In this document: positions 18,186-27,713 of the stretch, in pieces
Layout: every line of letters starts with the position of its first letter
How positions within the stretch are numbered: the stretch's first letter is position 1
Source of the DNA: Planctomycetota bacterium
Lineage (GTDB): Bacteria; Planctomycetota; Planctomycetia; Planctomycetales; Planctomycetaceae
NCBI GenBank assembly: GCA_030836185.1
Contig: JAURQH010000080.1
Location: 46,249-110,248, forward strand
DNA: 64,000 bases
Reading direction: 5' to 3'
Translations under genes and position numbers: made by a program
The notes under the pieces: model-generated
Database searches by the model: none
What the model was told of the DNA's origin: nothing
The model's input: only the letters and a program-made list of their open reading frames with translations

Positions 18186-20915
18186 TCAGCCTTCCAGGGC
18201 TTGTTGGGCGGCTGCAAGTCGGGCAATTGGAATACGACGTGGTGAGCAACTCACATAGTCGAGGCCAATTTCATGGCAGAAGAAGACTGATTTGGGATCA
18301 CCACCATGTTCTCCGCAGATACCAATTTTCAGGTCAGGACGTGTCGCACGACCACCATCGACTCCAATTTTCATCAATTTACCAACACCAGACTGATCGA
18401 CTGTCTGGAACGGGTCGGCCGGCACGATGTCGTTTTCAAGGTAGTAGCCAATGAATCCTTTGTAGTCATCGCGGCTCATACCGAGAGTCGTTTGCGTTAA
18501 GTCATTCGTTCCGAAGCTGAAGAATTCTGCGTTCTCAGCAATTTCGTCGGCAGTGAGTGCTGCACGAGGAATTTCGATCATTGTTCCCACAGTGTAAGAG
18601 ACTTCGACGCCTTGCTCTGCAAAGACTTTGGCAGCGGTGTCTCGAACGACTTGAGCCTGATTGTCGAACTCGGTTTTGAAACCAGCCAATGGAATCATGA
18701 TTTCGGGATAGATTTCTGTTCCCTCTTTCTTCAATCCACAAGCCGCTTCCAGAATCGCTCGGGCCTGCATGGCGGTGATTTCGGAGAACACAATTCCCAA
18801 TCGACAACCACGATGACCAAGCATTGGGTTGGTTTCTGCCAATTCTTCGACTCGTCGGCGAACTTCATCAGGAGAAACACCGAAGGCTTTTGACAGCTTT
18901 GGTCCGAGTTCAGGATCGTCGTGCATGTGGTGTTCTGACAGGAACTCGTGCAAAGGGGGATCGAGAAGACGAATCGTGACAGGGCGGTCGCCCATCGTTT
19001 TGAACAAGTGTGTAAAGTCATCACGCTGGAAGGGTAACAATTTCGCAAGAGCGTCAGATCGGTCTTCCGGCTTGGTTGCGAAGATCATTTCACGAATTTC
19101 GTCGAGGTGATCGAAGAACATATGCTCGGTTCTACAAAGGCCGACGCCTTCGGCTCCCAGCTTCACAGCGGCTTCCGCGTCGTCTGCTTCGGCGTTCGCA
19201 CGCACTTTGAGGCGACGGTTTTCGTCGGCCCACTGCATGAGTTGTGCGTAACGACCGTAAGTATCGGACTCTTCGGGCTTCTTTTCACCCATCAAAACGT
19301 CCATCACTTCGGACGGTGAAGTTTCGATTTTTCCTTCAAAAATTTCTCCGGAGAAACCATCGATCGAAATCCAGTCGCCTTCCTTGAGAACGGTGTCGCC
19401 GACTGTCAATGTTCCCGCTTCGTAATTGATGTTCAAAGCCGAACATCCGCAGACGCAGGTTTTACCCATCTGGCGACTGACGAGTGCAGCGTGAGAGGAA
19501 GCACCACCGAAGGCGGTTAAAATTCCGTTGGCGACTTTCATACCCCGAAGGTCTTCCGGGCTGGTTTCTTTACGAACCAGAATTAATTGTTTGTCGTTGT
19601 CGGCGTTCCATTGTTCTTCAGCATCTGAAGCATGGAAGACAATTTGACCGGTTGCAGCACCAGGGCCGGCGTTGATTCCCTTAGCGAGAAGTCGTTCCGA
19701 TGATTCCGCAGCCTGCTTGGATGCAGGGTCGAAAATCGGTTGCAACAACTGATTCAGGTCGTCAGCCGGGATACGTTTCTTTTCAAGGGCTTCTTGTGGA
19801 GTAATGAGCCCTTCGTTGACTAAGTCGACTGCGATACGAACGGCTGCAAAACCGGTTCGCTTCGCGTTACGAGTCTGTAACATCCAAACTGTTCCGTCTT
19901 GGACGGTGAACTCGATGTCTTGGACTTCTTTGTAATGCTGTTCGAGTGTTTTGCCGATGCTATCGAGTTGCTCGAAGGCTTTGGGCATGACATCGGCCAA
20001 AGTTTCTTCAACACGTTCTGGCTTGCGAGTTCCGGCAACAACGTCTTCACCTTGAGCGTTGATGAGGTAGTCGCCGCAGAATCCGGGAGTTCCGTCTGAG
20101 CAGTTCCGTGTGAGCCCCACGCCGGTCGCACATGTGTCTCCCAAGTTTCCGAAGACCATTGCTTGCACGTTGACAGCGGTTCCCCAACTGTGAGGAATTC
20201 CATACTGACGACGATAGACCATCGCCCGGTCATTCATCCAGCTACCGAAGACGGCACCGATACAACCCCAAAGCTGTTCCATGGGATCATCGGGGAACTC
20301 GACGCCTGCATGTTTTTTGATGACTGCTTTGAACTCACCGACAATCGTCTTGAGTTGATCGACCGAAAGGTCTTTTTCGTGGTCGACGCCTGCTGCATGC
20401 AATTCGCGTTCGAGAATATCTTCAAAGAAATCCGGGTCGGTTTTCTTTTCGGGCTTGAGTTCCAGAACAACGTCTCCGTACATCTGGATCAAACGACGAT
20501 AACTGTCCCAGGCGAAGTGCTCGTTGCCAGACTGTTTGGCCAACGCAAGTACAACACTTTCATTCAGACCGATGTTAAGAACCGTGTCCATCATTCCGGG
20601 CATCGACTCCCGAGCACCAGAGCGACAAGAGAAGAGGAGTGGATTTTCGGCATCGCCGAACTTTGCTCCCATGGTCTCTTCCACCATGGCGACGGCCGCA
20701 TTGACCTGATCAGCCAACTCGGGCGGGTAGTTACGCTCATTGTCGTAATAATAAGTACAAACTTCTGTTGTAGCAGTGAATCCGGCAGGAACCGGCAGGC
20801 CGATATTGTTCATTTCGGCCAAGTTGGCTCCTTTACCACCCAGAAGCTCTTTCATAGTGGTGTTGCCGTCAGCTTTGCCACCACCGAAGAAATAGACGTA
20901 CTTATTATCCGACAT
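18186..20915 (-). CDS. ppdK: Pyruvate, phosphate dikinase
   Basis: A 909-residue enzyme interconverting pyruvate, ATP and phosphate with phosphoenolpyruvate, AMP and pyrophosphate. The N-terminal ATP-grasp domain begins GGKGANLAEMNNIGLPVPAGFT-like, with the ATP-site ENPLLFSCRSGARESMPGMMDT segment. The swivelling phosphohistidine domain carries GGASSHAALVSR with the catalytic His near residue 475. The C-terminal PEP/pyruvate barrel contains GVGLCRTEHMFF and a CGEHGGDP segment. Length matches the bacterial family. In many anaerobic or flexible bacteria PPDK serves pyrophosphate-linked glycolysis or gluconeogenesis. AAGGAAA lies 6 bases before the ATG. It is monocistronic, with its own structured leader and terminator. 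Confidence 0.96.
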   Translation of the reverse strand: MSDNKYVYFFGGGKADGNTTMKELLGGKGANLAEMNNIGLPVPAGFTATTEVCTYYYDNERNYPPELADQVNAAVAMVEETMGAKFGDAENPLLFSCRSGARESMPGMMDTVLNIGLNESVVLALAKQSGNEHFAWDSYRRLIQMYGDVVLELKPEKKTDPDFFEDILERELHAAGVDHEKDLSVDQLKTIVGEFKAVIKKHAGVEFPDDPMEQLWGCIGAVFGSWMNDRAMVYRRQYGIPHSWGTAVNVQAMVFGNLGDTCATGVGLTRNCSDGTPGFCGDYLINAQGEDVVAGTRKPERVEETLADVMPKAFEQLDSIGKTLEQHYKEVQDIEFTVQDGTVWMLQTRNAKRTGFAAVRIAVDLVNEGLITPQEALEKKRIPADDLNQLLQPIFDPASKQAAESSERLLAKGINAGPGAATGQIVFHASDAEEQWNADNDKQLILVRKETSPEDLRGMKVANGILTAFGGASSHAALVSRQMGKTCVCGCSALNINYEAGTLTVGDTVLKEGDWISIDGFSGEIFEGKIETSPSEVMDVLMGEKKPEESDTYGRYAQLMQWADENRRLKVRANAEADDAEAAVKLGAEGVGLCRTEHMFFDHLDEIREMIFATKPEDRSDALAKLLPFQRDDFTHLFKTMGDRPVTIRLLDPPLHEFLSEHHMHDDPELGPKLSKAFGVSPDEVRRRVEELAETNPMLGHRGCRLGIVFSEITAMQARAILEAACGLKKEGTEIYPEIMIPLAGFKTEFDNQAQVVRDTAAKVFAEQGVEVSYTVGTMIEIPRAALTADEIAENAEFFSFGTNDLTQTTLGMSRDDYKGFIGYYLENDIVPADPFQTVDQSGVGKLMKIGVDGGRATRPDLKIGICGEHGGDPKSVFFCHEIGLDYVSCSPRRIPIARLAAAQQALEG

Positions 20916-21350
20916 TGAAATTTCCTTTTATGCTGTCTCTAAACAATGTCCGCCCGAACCCTCCATTTGGAGGTAATACAGATCGGGAGCGGATCCGAAT
21001 GGTCTCACTCGAGGTTCCGAAAAGCTGGTCTACTCTTGCACGATTGTCTCATCACCAGTGACGACAGGAGGTTGCGTCACCCGTGCTGCCATCGGAACAT
21101 GATGTGGCATCGCTCGTAAAAGCAGCCACTCAAGAGGTTGAGAGCCTAGCTACCAGCGTATCCGTCGTCAAGGGAACGGGATTCGAGTGGATTATACCGA
21201 TTTTTTGGTCCACAAGAACAAAACGGCGGTTCTGATCAAAATCAGCCGCTTGACTCAAGGCCGTTTGGAAGCAAGAATAGTTGTGTCAAGAGGTTACGCA
21301 TTCTCGGCCCTTGGCGCTCCGTTCTCATTCCTGTTCAGGAAAGATTAAAA
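20916..21350. other. Divergent intergenic region between ppdK and the FHA gene
   Basis: These 435 bases must hold the ppdK promoter (minus strand) and the FHA-gene promoter (plus strand). The part nearest ppdK contains a two-stem inverted repeat described separately (20949-20993). The remainder shows no supported frame and no repeat I can define. Confidence 0.4.
20949..20993 (-). promoter_or_regulatory. Structured 5' leader element of ppdK
   Basis: On the minus strand this stretch can fold into an outer 9-bp stem with a 2-base bulge (20949-20957 with 20983-20993) and an inner 5-bp stem with a 4-base ATTT-type loop (20960-20964 with 20969-20973). It ends 33 bases before the ppdK start codon, so it probably lies in the mRNA leader. 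I recognise no known riboswitch class. It might regulate ppdK or be an operator; both are inference. Confidence 0.4.
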
Positions 21351-21767
21351 ATGCTTGCGCAGCTTATCTCCACAAAAGGGGATCGCACAATTCGGATCAC
21401 CGATGATGTGACCGTTGTAGGCCGCAGACCTGAAGTTTGTGACTTGGTGATCCCCAGCGACAGCATTTCAAAAATTCACAGTGTCATCTCAAAAACGGAC
21501 GGACTGTTATTTGTTCGTGACTTGGGAAGTACCAATGGCACTCGTGTGAATGGGCAACGTGTGACACGGGGAGCGTTGTTGCCTGGAGATGAACTGGCTT
21601 TTGCCAGTGTCAAATTCAAAGTCCACCTCGGCCCCTCAGATGATTCGGATGGCGACTTGGTCGGTCACGGTGATCGTACGGAAATGCTTCCCGCGTTTCC
21701 GTCTTTACAGGAAGAGTTCGACGAAGACAGCGTGGCAGACATCCCCTCCGTGGAAGACAGCAACTAA
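21351..21767 (+). CDS. FHA domain protein
   Basis: A 138-residue soluble protein that is almost entirely one forkhead-associated domain (about residues 17-92). The phosphothreonine-binding signature is present: VVGRRPEVCDLVIP, then SISKIHSVI and GSTNGTRVNG. FHA domains read phosphothreonine on partners of Ser/Thr kinases. The C-terminal 40 residues are acidic and contain TEMLPAFPSL, which could itself be a phospho-acceptor. A GGAAAG site lies 8 bases upstream of the ATG. Its stop overlaps the convergent lpxI stop within the four bases CTAA. A Ser/Thr kinase and a PP2C phosphatase occur elsewhere in the window and are possible partners. Confidence 0.92.
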   Translation: MLAQLISTKGDRTIRITDDVTVVGRRPEVCDLVIPSDSISKIHSVISKTDGLLFVRDLGSTNGTRVNGQRVTRGALLPGDELAFASVKFKVHLGPSDDSDGDLVGHGDRTEMLPAFPSLQEEFDEDSVADIPSVEDSN

Positions 21768-22660
21768 GAGGCAATTCTGAGCTCCGACTCATTGGCATTG
21801 AGCGAGACGATGGAAATTCCCAGCTTATTTGCCAGGGCGTAGACTTCGTCCTGATCGAGAACAATTGTCTGTCCGCTTTCGATGGCCAAGACCCGCCCGC
21901 CCGCTTCATGCATCGTCTGAATGGTTTGCAACCCAATCGTTGGTACATCAAATCGCATATCTTGCTTCGGCTTAGCAACCTTGACCACAGTAAAGCCACC
22001 CTTTCGGCACAATCGTCCCGCCCGGCGAATACACTCATCGGTGCCTTCGATTGCCTCGACAGCGACAACGGCCCGCTCAGAGACAACGATTGATTGACCG
22101 ACATCGAGGCGTCCCATCTCCTTAGCAAGCTCCCAACCGAAGTTGATATCTTTCCACTGTGAGGATGACGGGTGTCGTTTGGTGAGAAATCCGTGTGTCA
22201 CGAGTAGCTCCGGGCAATAATCAAGGGCAGATTCAAAATGAAATCCGTCGCGTGAAAACTCTTTGATCACGGCGAGCAGCATAGTGTCATCTTTACGATC
22301 TCGTCGAGCGTACTTCCACATCATGTGGATGGCTCTCCAGTCGGGGAGATGCCGAACCCAATTGAAGGGATGCAGCAAAACTTTTTTTTCTATCTTTCCT
22401 GCCATCACGATAGACTTGACCTGCTTACGCTTAAAAACGCTGATCGCTTTGCCGATTCGCCCCAGCGACCCCACATACATGTAGTCGCTATATTCGCGAA
22501 GCTCTTCAGAGACCATGCCGGTCGGGCCGAACGTAATTATTTCGTGTCCCTGACGTCGGGCGGCTTCTGCAAAGACAATTGGAAAACGCCCCGCACCGGC
22601 AAGTAAACCGATCCGTTTTCCGGGTACGCGATAAGGGTTATGTTGAGTATCCTGCGACAT
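21764..22660 (-). CDS. lpxI: UDP-2,3-diacylglucosamine diphosphatase LpxI family
   Basis: A protein of about 298 residues of the LpxI (DUF1009) family, which cleaves UDP-2,3-diacylglucosamine to lipid X and UMP in lipid A synthesis. The N-terminal GKRIGLLAGAGRFPIVFAEA and the later FVLGRLGKAI-like and VKSIVMAGKIEK segments fit the family, as does the closing region with PTIGLQTIQTMHEAGGRVLAIESG. The frame is open to 22705. I chose the ATG at 22660 because it puts the conserved start about 15 residues in, as in relatives, and avoids a 35-base overlap with lpxD. LpxI replaces LpxH in many bacteria. It follows lpxD directly, so the two are probably co-transcribed. Confidence 0.88.
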   Translation of the reverse strand: MSQDTQHNPYRVPGKRIGLLAGAGRFPIVFAEAARRQGHEIITFGPTGMVSEELREYSDYMYVGSLGRIGKAISVFKRKQVKSIVMAGKIEKKVLLHPFNWVRHLPDWRAIHMMWKYARRDRKDDTMLLAVIKEFSRDGFHFESALDYCPELLVTHGFLTKRHPSSSQWKDINFGWELAKEMGRLDVGQSIVVSERAVVAVEAIEGTDECIRRAGRLCRKGGFTVVKVAKPKQDMRFDVPTIGLQTIQTMHEAGGRVLAIESGQTIVLDQDEVYALANKLGISIVSLNANESELRIAS

Positions 22661-22670
22661 AGGAATCACA

Positions 22671-23747
22671 TCAGGCAGCAGGTTTTTGTGTTTGGTCATT
22701 ATCAAGTCGTTGCTGCATTTTTTGCAGCTGCTTTTCCAAATGTTTTAGTTGAGAGCGCATCTCAGGAAGTTTGCGGGCGGCCATCACCTGTCGGATTGCT
22801 TCCGATTCAGGAATCGCAGGGGCTCCCAGGTAGGTCTCTCCTCCTGACAGGTCTTTATGGACTCCGGCTTTCGCGCCGACTACGGCTTCATCGGCTATGT
22901 GAACATGATCGGCTACTCCCACTTGACCGGCGCAAATTACATAAGCACCCGTTGTGACCGAACCAGCAAACCCAACTTGTGAAACCAAAATATTATGTGG
23001 CCCAAGTTGACAGTTATGGGCAACCATTACCTGGTTGTCGATTTTGCTGCCAGTTCCGATCCGTGTGGAATCGAGAAAGCCGCGATCAATGGTCGAGCAA
23101 GCACCAACTTCGACATCGTCCTCTAAGACGACATTGCCGTAATGTGGGATTTTAGCATGGCGTCCGTCTTTCTGCTGATAGCCAAACCCATCCGCACCAA
23201 TGACGCAATTCGCATGTAAAGTCACTCGGTTTTGAATTTCCATGCCGGGGTAAATCACAACATTCGGATAAATCAGGCAATCGTCGCCGATGATTGTTCC
23301 ACGCCCGATGACTACTCCTGCAGAAATTTCGCAACGCTCGCCAATCACCACATCGTCTTCAATGGTGGCACCCGCATGAATGTTTGTTTCAAGACCGATT
23401 GAGGATGAATCTGCGATATTCGCTGTCGGTGAGATTCCAATCGTAGAACGATCAGGAACACTGACAAACTCAGGGATCACTTCCAGAAATGCAGATTGAG
23501 GGTCAGCAACGAGTATCCAGGTGCAATCGGAGTTACGCTTTTGAAGCTCTTCTGCCCAAGAACTGGCAATGAGAATTGTCCCTTCCTGGCACGACTCCAC
23601 ACCTTTGAGTGATTTTTTGTCTTTATAAAACGTAAGACTGTCAGGCCGGGCATTCGCCAGTGTGACAACATCGGTAATTTCCCGACTGGGTGAACCCAGA
23701 CATTGAGCCTGTAGCATTTCGGCAATGTCTGCGGCGGTACGAGGCAT
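22671..23747 (-). CDS. lpxD: UDP-3-O-acylglucosamine N-acyltransferase
   Basis: A 358-residue protein. An N-terminal uridine-binding domain (DVVTLANARPDSLTFYKD) is followed by a left-handed beta helix of hexapeptide repeats at about 95-290 (IGISPTANIADSSSIG, IYPGMEIQNRVTLHANCVIG). The catalytic region GADGFGYQ with KIPHYGNVVLEDDVEVGA matches LpxD. A C-terminal helical extension is Gln/Lys-rich (LEKQLQKMQQRL), as expected for trimer packing. It adds the second acyl chain to UDP-3-O-acylglucosamine. I chose the start at 23747 because AAGGAT lies about 10 bases upstream, over the longer frame from 23795. lpxI follows directly. With lpxI it supports a lipid A-type outer membrane. Confidence 0.93.
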   Translation of the reverse strand: MPRTAADIAEMLQAQCLGSPSREITDVVTLANARPDSLTFYKDKKSLKGVESCQEGTILIASSWAEELQKRNSDCTWILVADPQSAFLEVIPEFVSVPDRSTIGISPTANIADSSSIGLETNIHAGATIEDDVVIGERCEISAGVVIGRGTIIGDDCLIYPNVVIYPGMEIQNRVTLHANCVIGADGFGYQQKDGRHAKIPHYGNVVLEDDVEVGACSTIDRGFLDSTRIGTGSKIDNQVMVAHNCQLGPHNILVSQVGFAGSVTTGAYVICAGQVGVADHVHIADEAVVGAKAGVHKDLSGGETYLGAPAIPESEAIRQVMAARKLPEMRSQLKHLEKQLQKMQQRLDNDQTQKPAA

Positions 23748-24070
23748 CAGATGACATCCTTGTCGATCACTAGGGGAGGGCATATACGCAGTCAATATGC
23801 CCGAAATACGCTTCCTTGCGCATCGAGCTTCACCTTAGATACCCCAAATCGATAATTCTCTGCAAGGTCAATCCAGTAAAGGGGATGGATCTGGTCAGAA
23901 TTGTTTGTAGCAGTCCTTCAGGGGGATCTTGGTCGAATGACTTTGCGACTTGGCCAAATTTGGCTATTCTGGACTTTTCAGTGGTTAGATCAGCCCGCCT
24001 CTTAGCGGCTTAAATCCTTATCTCGTTGTAAGATAGGATTGTATTAGAATTTTGACGTGGAATTAGAAAC
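23748..24070. other. Divergent intergenic region between lpxD and aroH
   Basis: These 323 bases contain no supported gene. The part nearest aroH contains an imperfect inverted repeat (24014-24039: ATCCTTATCT against AGATAGGAT around a 7-base centre, one bulge) 31 bases before the aroH start. It could be an operator or an RNA hairpin in the aroH leader. No matching site is identified elsewhere. Confidence 0.4.
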
Positions 24071-24442
24071 ATGAGTTTGCGCGGGATTCGGGGAGCCACA
24101 TCTGTCGAAGGGGATCGGCCAGAACTCATTTTAGAGGCCACCCGGGAATTGCTTCAGGAGATTCTGGATCGAAATGAGATCGATTCGTTTGAGGAGATCG
24201 TCTCGGCAATTTTTACAACGACAACCGATTTGTGTTCGACGTTTCCCGCAGAAGCCGCTCGAAGCCTTGGTATGAATCATGTTCCTCTGCTGTGTGCGAG
24301 TGAAATATCTGTTCCAGGAAGCTTGGCCAGTTGCATCCGAATCTTATTGCACGTAAACAGTGAAAAGTCCCAACAGGACATCGTGCATGTTTATTTGCGC
24401 GAAGCCAAAAAACTTCGTCCTGATGTCGAGAGTGCTCAGTAA
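24071..24442 (+). CDS. aroH: Chorismate mutase, AroH type
   Basis: A 123-residue monofunctional chorismate mutase of the Bacillus AroH (pseudo alpha/beta barrel trimer) class, converting chorismate to prephenate for Phe/Tyr synthesis. [15 protein letters not shown] starts as in the family. Active-site residues fall at the same numbers as in B. subtilis: Arg7, Glu78 (CASEISVPG), Arg90 (CIRILL) and Tyr108 (HVYLREA). FPAEAAR and the LRPD ending also match. It stands alone, divergent from lpxD. Together with aroDE and aroK further along, it places three aromatic-pathway genes in the window, though not in one operon. Confidence 0.95.
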   Translation: MSLRGIRGATSVEGDRPELILEATRELLQEILDRNEIDSFEEIVSAIFTTTTDLCSTFPAEAARSLGMNHVPLLCASEISVPGSLASCIRILLHVNSEKSQQDIVHVYLREAKKLRPDVESAQ

Positions 24443-24464
24443 GAGATTTACGGCCTTCGAATGC

Positions 24465-25988
24465 TCATACAGAAAATCCACTCATCGCGGCGACTGTGAT
24501 CACACTTACGATCATTTGTAGCACCAGCAATCGAAACCCCGACTTGTGACGCCAATGATCATCTTGCACGAGAGTCTCCAGAAATTGAGCCGCGAAAAGC
24601 AAAGCGATCGGAAAAAAAACCAGCCACAATCGTGCAGCTTCTCCTGAATTTTTCCCACTGACCCAAATCGCTGCCCAGACCAGTGCTCCCGCCCAAAGCA
24701 ATTGGGAAGTCTCCCTGGATGACTTCCAGCAAACGCGCAATCCAAAGAGCGCTGCAATGAATATCGGGGCACCTAAAGCAAAGTAAGTTTCGATGAGATT
24801 CGCGATAAGCCATTTGTCATATGTACGAGTGAACTGTTCATAGAAGCCGGCATGGTTTTTGTAGTTCCACACCCAGACCGCAAACAGGTTTATTTCACAC
24901 AGCACTCCCATGGCCAGGGTTAGTCCAAAGAATGTCAACAGACTACCAACCATCGTCAGGAGTACGGCTTTCAACTTGATCAGGTGTTGTTGATCAGAGT
25001 TCGTCGACTTGCTGAAGAGAATCAGAAGAGAATATACGCCAGCAACTAACCCCATCGGAACGATGGCCAGTGATAGTAAAGATCCACACCAAAAGGCCAC
25101 TCCGGCCGACATCGCCCTCGGCCAACTTTGTTTTTCGAGAGAGGAGACCCAGCACCACAAAAACAGTAATCCAAGAGTTGGAAACAGTACATCCGATTTC
25201 GGCAGAAAGATAATCAAAGAGGGAAGGAGGGGCCAACTCGCAGAAATCCACCATGCGGTTTCTGGCGAGACTTGGCGTCTCAATAACAGAAACAACGGGA
25301 TCAAAGCCGCCACTGCCACCAACTCCGTGAACGATTGTGAAACCCACAGCGAGACACGATCCGAGGTTTTCAGTGCAACCCCCGACATGGCGAGTGTTTC
25401 TTGCAGCGTGTCAAACTCTTCCTGAGTCTGAGAGGACATCAGTGTCAGACCAATGTCTGTCAGGGCAGGGGAGGATTCGCACGCACTCCATAACCAACGG
25501 TTCAGCAAAAATAATCCTGGAGGATGTGTGCCGACATGCAAAACGTCACCTTCCGACATCCGGTCTTCATAAGTCCTCAGGAAGGTCGCCGAATCCAGCA
25601 TTTCGTAACGTGCGAGATGAAAGTATCCCGACATTCCAGGGTAGTAAAGCACCCATGATTTAGGGAAAGAGCTTCGCCCCGGTATCGATTGCAGGAATGA
25701 AGCGAGAAAAAAGGAGGCAAAAGTCAGCACGAGAAGTAGCCATTTCTGTGTCACCACAGAGCTGACTCGTTGGGATCCCCAGCGAACAAAAAGTAACCAC
25801 GGAATAGCCACAAATGAAAACAGGATCACATTGGTGAAGAGTTCTGTCATCGCTCCCGGATTAAAATAGCCGATCCGATTCCAGACCCATTCGTCAGGAA
25901 CACCCAGTGGTAGAGAAGTCAAAAAGAAGAAAATTGGTGTGAGGAAACTACTGAAAGTCGCGATTATCCAGAAAGTTCGAGAAGTCAC
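24465..25988 (-). CDS. Multi-pass membrane protein, probable GT-C-type glycosyltransferase
   Basis: A 507-residue protein with roughly 10-12 hydrophobic spans. An early extracytoplasmic loop (GVPDEWVWNRIGYF) contains an Asp-Glu pair, and a later loop has GYFHLARYE and THPPGLFLLNRW. GT39-like GT-C enzymes that use polyprenyl-linked sugars typically have an acidic motif in the first loop and a HPPG motif later, so this is probably a sugar transferase acting outside the inner membrane. The start is GTG with GGAGG 7 bases upstream. Sequence similarity to characterised members is not apparent by eye. Its stop is 22 bases from the convergent aroH stop. Confidence 0.72.
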   Translation of the reverse strand: MTSRTFWIIATFSSFLTPIFFFLTSLPLGVPDEWVWNRIGYFNPGAMTELFTNVILFSFVAIPWLLFVRWGSQRVSSVVTQKWLLLVLTFASFFLASFLQSIPGRSSFPKSWVLYYPGMSGYFHLARYEMLDSATFLRTYEDRMSEGDVLHVGTHPPGLFLLNRWLWSACESSPALTDIGLTLMSSQTQEEFDTLQETLAMSGVALKTSDRVSLWVSQSFTELVAVAALIPLFLLLRRQVSPETAWWISASWPLLPSLIIFLPKSDVLFPTLGLLFLWCWVSSLEKQSWPRAMSAGVAFWCGSLLSLAIVPMGLVAGVYSLLILFSKSTNSDQQHLIKLKAVLLTMVGSLLTFFGLTLAMGVLCEINLFAVWVWNYKNHAGFYEQFTRTYDKWLIANLIETYFALGAPIFIAALFGLRVCWKSSRETSQLLWAGALVWAAIWVSGKNSGEAARLWLVFFPIALLFAAQFLETLVQDDHWRHKSGFRLLVLQMIVSVITVAAMSGFSV

Positions 25989-26040
25989 CCCTGTTCCTCC
26001 CGATGATCAGATATGTTTGGCACGACTACGATAGCAGAAT

Positions 26041-26781
26041 TCAAACCGCGTGCAGGACGATGCACGTCACATTATCCTTTGAGCCACCATCGAGCGCTGC
26101 TTGGACAATGTTTTCTGCGGCTGCTTGAGGATCATCGACTTCGAGGGCCAGCCTCTTAATGCCTTCATCATCCAATCCATCACAGACGCCATCCGAGCAA
26201 ATTACATAACGATCACCGGCAATTAAATCAACTCGTTCAGCGTTTGTGCCGGCTCCACCTTCTTTGCATCCCAAGTACCGATAAAGCATGTTGCGATAAC
26301 GATGATTCTCAGCTTCTTCAGGAGTAATCGTGCCAGCATCAAGAAGGGCTTGAGTGAGTGAGTGATCGGTGGTGACTTGTTCCATCGCGCCTTCGTGTAA
26401 TCGATAAACACGGCTGTCGCCCACGCCGCCGATGATCAGGTGTGTTTCGGATCGAATGACAAAAACAACTGTCGTTCCCATCTTGTTCATGGTGGGGTCG
26501 ATTTCCCCGAGAGCCATGATTTCGCTATTTGCTTCAGCGACTGCGCTGTCGATTAATTCAATGACTTTATCGTCGTTACCAATCAAGGGGTCGAGACGTT
26601 CCTCGAGACGTTCCGGGATCACAGTGACCGCCAAGGCGCTGGCTTTCTCGCCTGCGGACTGTCCCCCCATCCCATCCGCCACGATGAAAAAACGTTTTTT
26701 TTCATCAGCGTGGAATCGGTCTTCGTTATTTTCGCGAACATTCCCCGTGACACTCAGGAAGCCGCTAATGAGTTGAACCAT
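26041..26781 (-). CDS. PP2C-family protein serine/threonine phosphatase
   Basis: A 246-residue soluble phosphatase of the Stp/PrpC type. Metal-binding and catalytic motifs are intact: VRENNEDRFH at 14-23, VADGMGGQSAGE near 35, VGDSRVY near 110, CSDGVCDGLDDE near 195 and GSKDNVTCIV at the end. It removes phosphate from Ser/Thr residues in a Mn- or Mg-dependent way, opposing bacterial Ser/Thr kinases. No kinase is adjacent; the nearest one is about 15 kb away. No clear ribosome binding site precedes the ATG. Confidence 0.95.
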   Translation of the reverse strand: MVQLISGFLSVTGNVRENNEDRFHADEKKRFFIVADGMGGQSAGEKASALAVTVIPERLEERLDPLIGNDDKVIELIDSAVAEANSEIMALGEIDPTMNKMGTTVVFVIRSETHLIIGGVGDSRVYRLHEGAMEQVTTDHSLTQALLDAGTITPEEAENHRYRNMLYRYLGCKEGGAGTNAERVDLIAGDRYVICSDGVCDGLDDEGIKRLALEVDDPQAAAENIVQAALDGGSKDNVTCIVLHAV

Positions 26782-26931
26782 AATAATTGCTTTAAGTGAC
26801 GAATCTCGCTACTGGGTCTATATTGCCTCACTGTTGCGGGAATCGCAAACATCTGATCTCTGATCGAGCAAAAAAACAGGAATTAGCTTGGAGTGATCTC
26901 TGGATGAGCCGCAGGGAGAGGGGGAGGACGG

Positions 26932-27669
26932 CTAGTCAGTCAGTGTCTGCACCAAATCCGTGATTCCTAACGTGGTCGCGGTGATCAGTAATTCGCCAGC
27001 CTCGAAGCCAGCACCGTAGCCTAGCATTCGATTGTGGCTTTCTACCATCGTAAAAACTCGTTTTTTCTCGGGAGGAAACTGAGACTGGTAGCAGCGGATT
27101 GCTTCCAGTTTCTGTTCGAGCGTGTCTGAAATATCCGTGACAATCTGGCTGCCGCCATCGGGAATCTGTAACGTCTGAAAACCAAGTGGATACCAAACAT
27201 GCTTGGAAATGCGATGAGGGGGAAGATATTCGAATTCTTCGTCCCATTTGGTGAGGCGTGAATAAAAGATGGCAGCATCGGTGATCTGCATGGCTTGCCA
27301 ATGATCGGGGCTGGCCATGGGGGTTTTATCTGCAATCCCCATGACAATTTTCGGCCGGTATCGTCGAAAAACACGCGCCAAGGCAATTCGAGCATCAACA
27401 CTGTCAAACAGCCAGCGATTTGGCAATGTGAGAGTTTCTCGCAAATGGAGCCCCAGAACTTTGGCGGCATTACTGGCTTCTTCTGCGCGTTGGGCGGGGC
27501 CGCTACTTCCGGGAGTTGGCTCACCGTTCGTCAAATCCACCAAGCCAACCCGGTAACCTTGTTTCACAAGTTTTGCCAAGGTTCCACCGATTGCAATTTC
27601 CACATCATCGGGGTGCGCGCCGACCGCAATGACGTCCAGCGGTTCGAGAAGTTCGGGAGAGATAGACAT
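26932..27669 (-). CDS. PIG-L/LmbE family deacetylase (BshB1-like)
   Basis: A 245-residue zinc deacetylase. The signature [14 protein letters not shown] supplies the His and Asp metal ligands and catalytic Asp near residues 15-20. [18 protein letters not shown], with the later HVWYPLGFQ, fits the bacillithiol-biosynthesis BshB1 branch, which deacetylates N-acetylglucosaminyl-malate. The longer frame to 27819 overlaps the next gene; I used the ATG at 27669 ([13 protein letters not shown]), which leaves 44 bases to the stop of the upstream hydrolase-fold gene. No bshA or bshC is in the window, so a bacillithiol role is possible but not shown. Confidence 0.88.
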   Translation of the reverse strand: MSISPELLEPLDVIAVGAHPDDVEIAIGGTLAKLVKQGYRVGLVDLTNGEPTPGSSGPAQRAEEASNAAKVLGLHLRETLTLPNRWLFDSVDARIALARVFRRYRPKIVMGIADKTPMASPDHWQAMQITDAAIFYSRLTKWDEEFEYLPPHRISKHVWYPLGFQTLQIPDGGSQIVTDISDTLEQKLEAIRCYQSQFPPEKKRVFTMVESHNRMLGYGAGFEAGELLITATTLGITDLVQTLTD

Positions 27670-27713
27670 GATTATCAGTTTTGCCTTAAATGTTGTAGGT
27701 GTTGATGGCTGGC

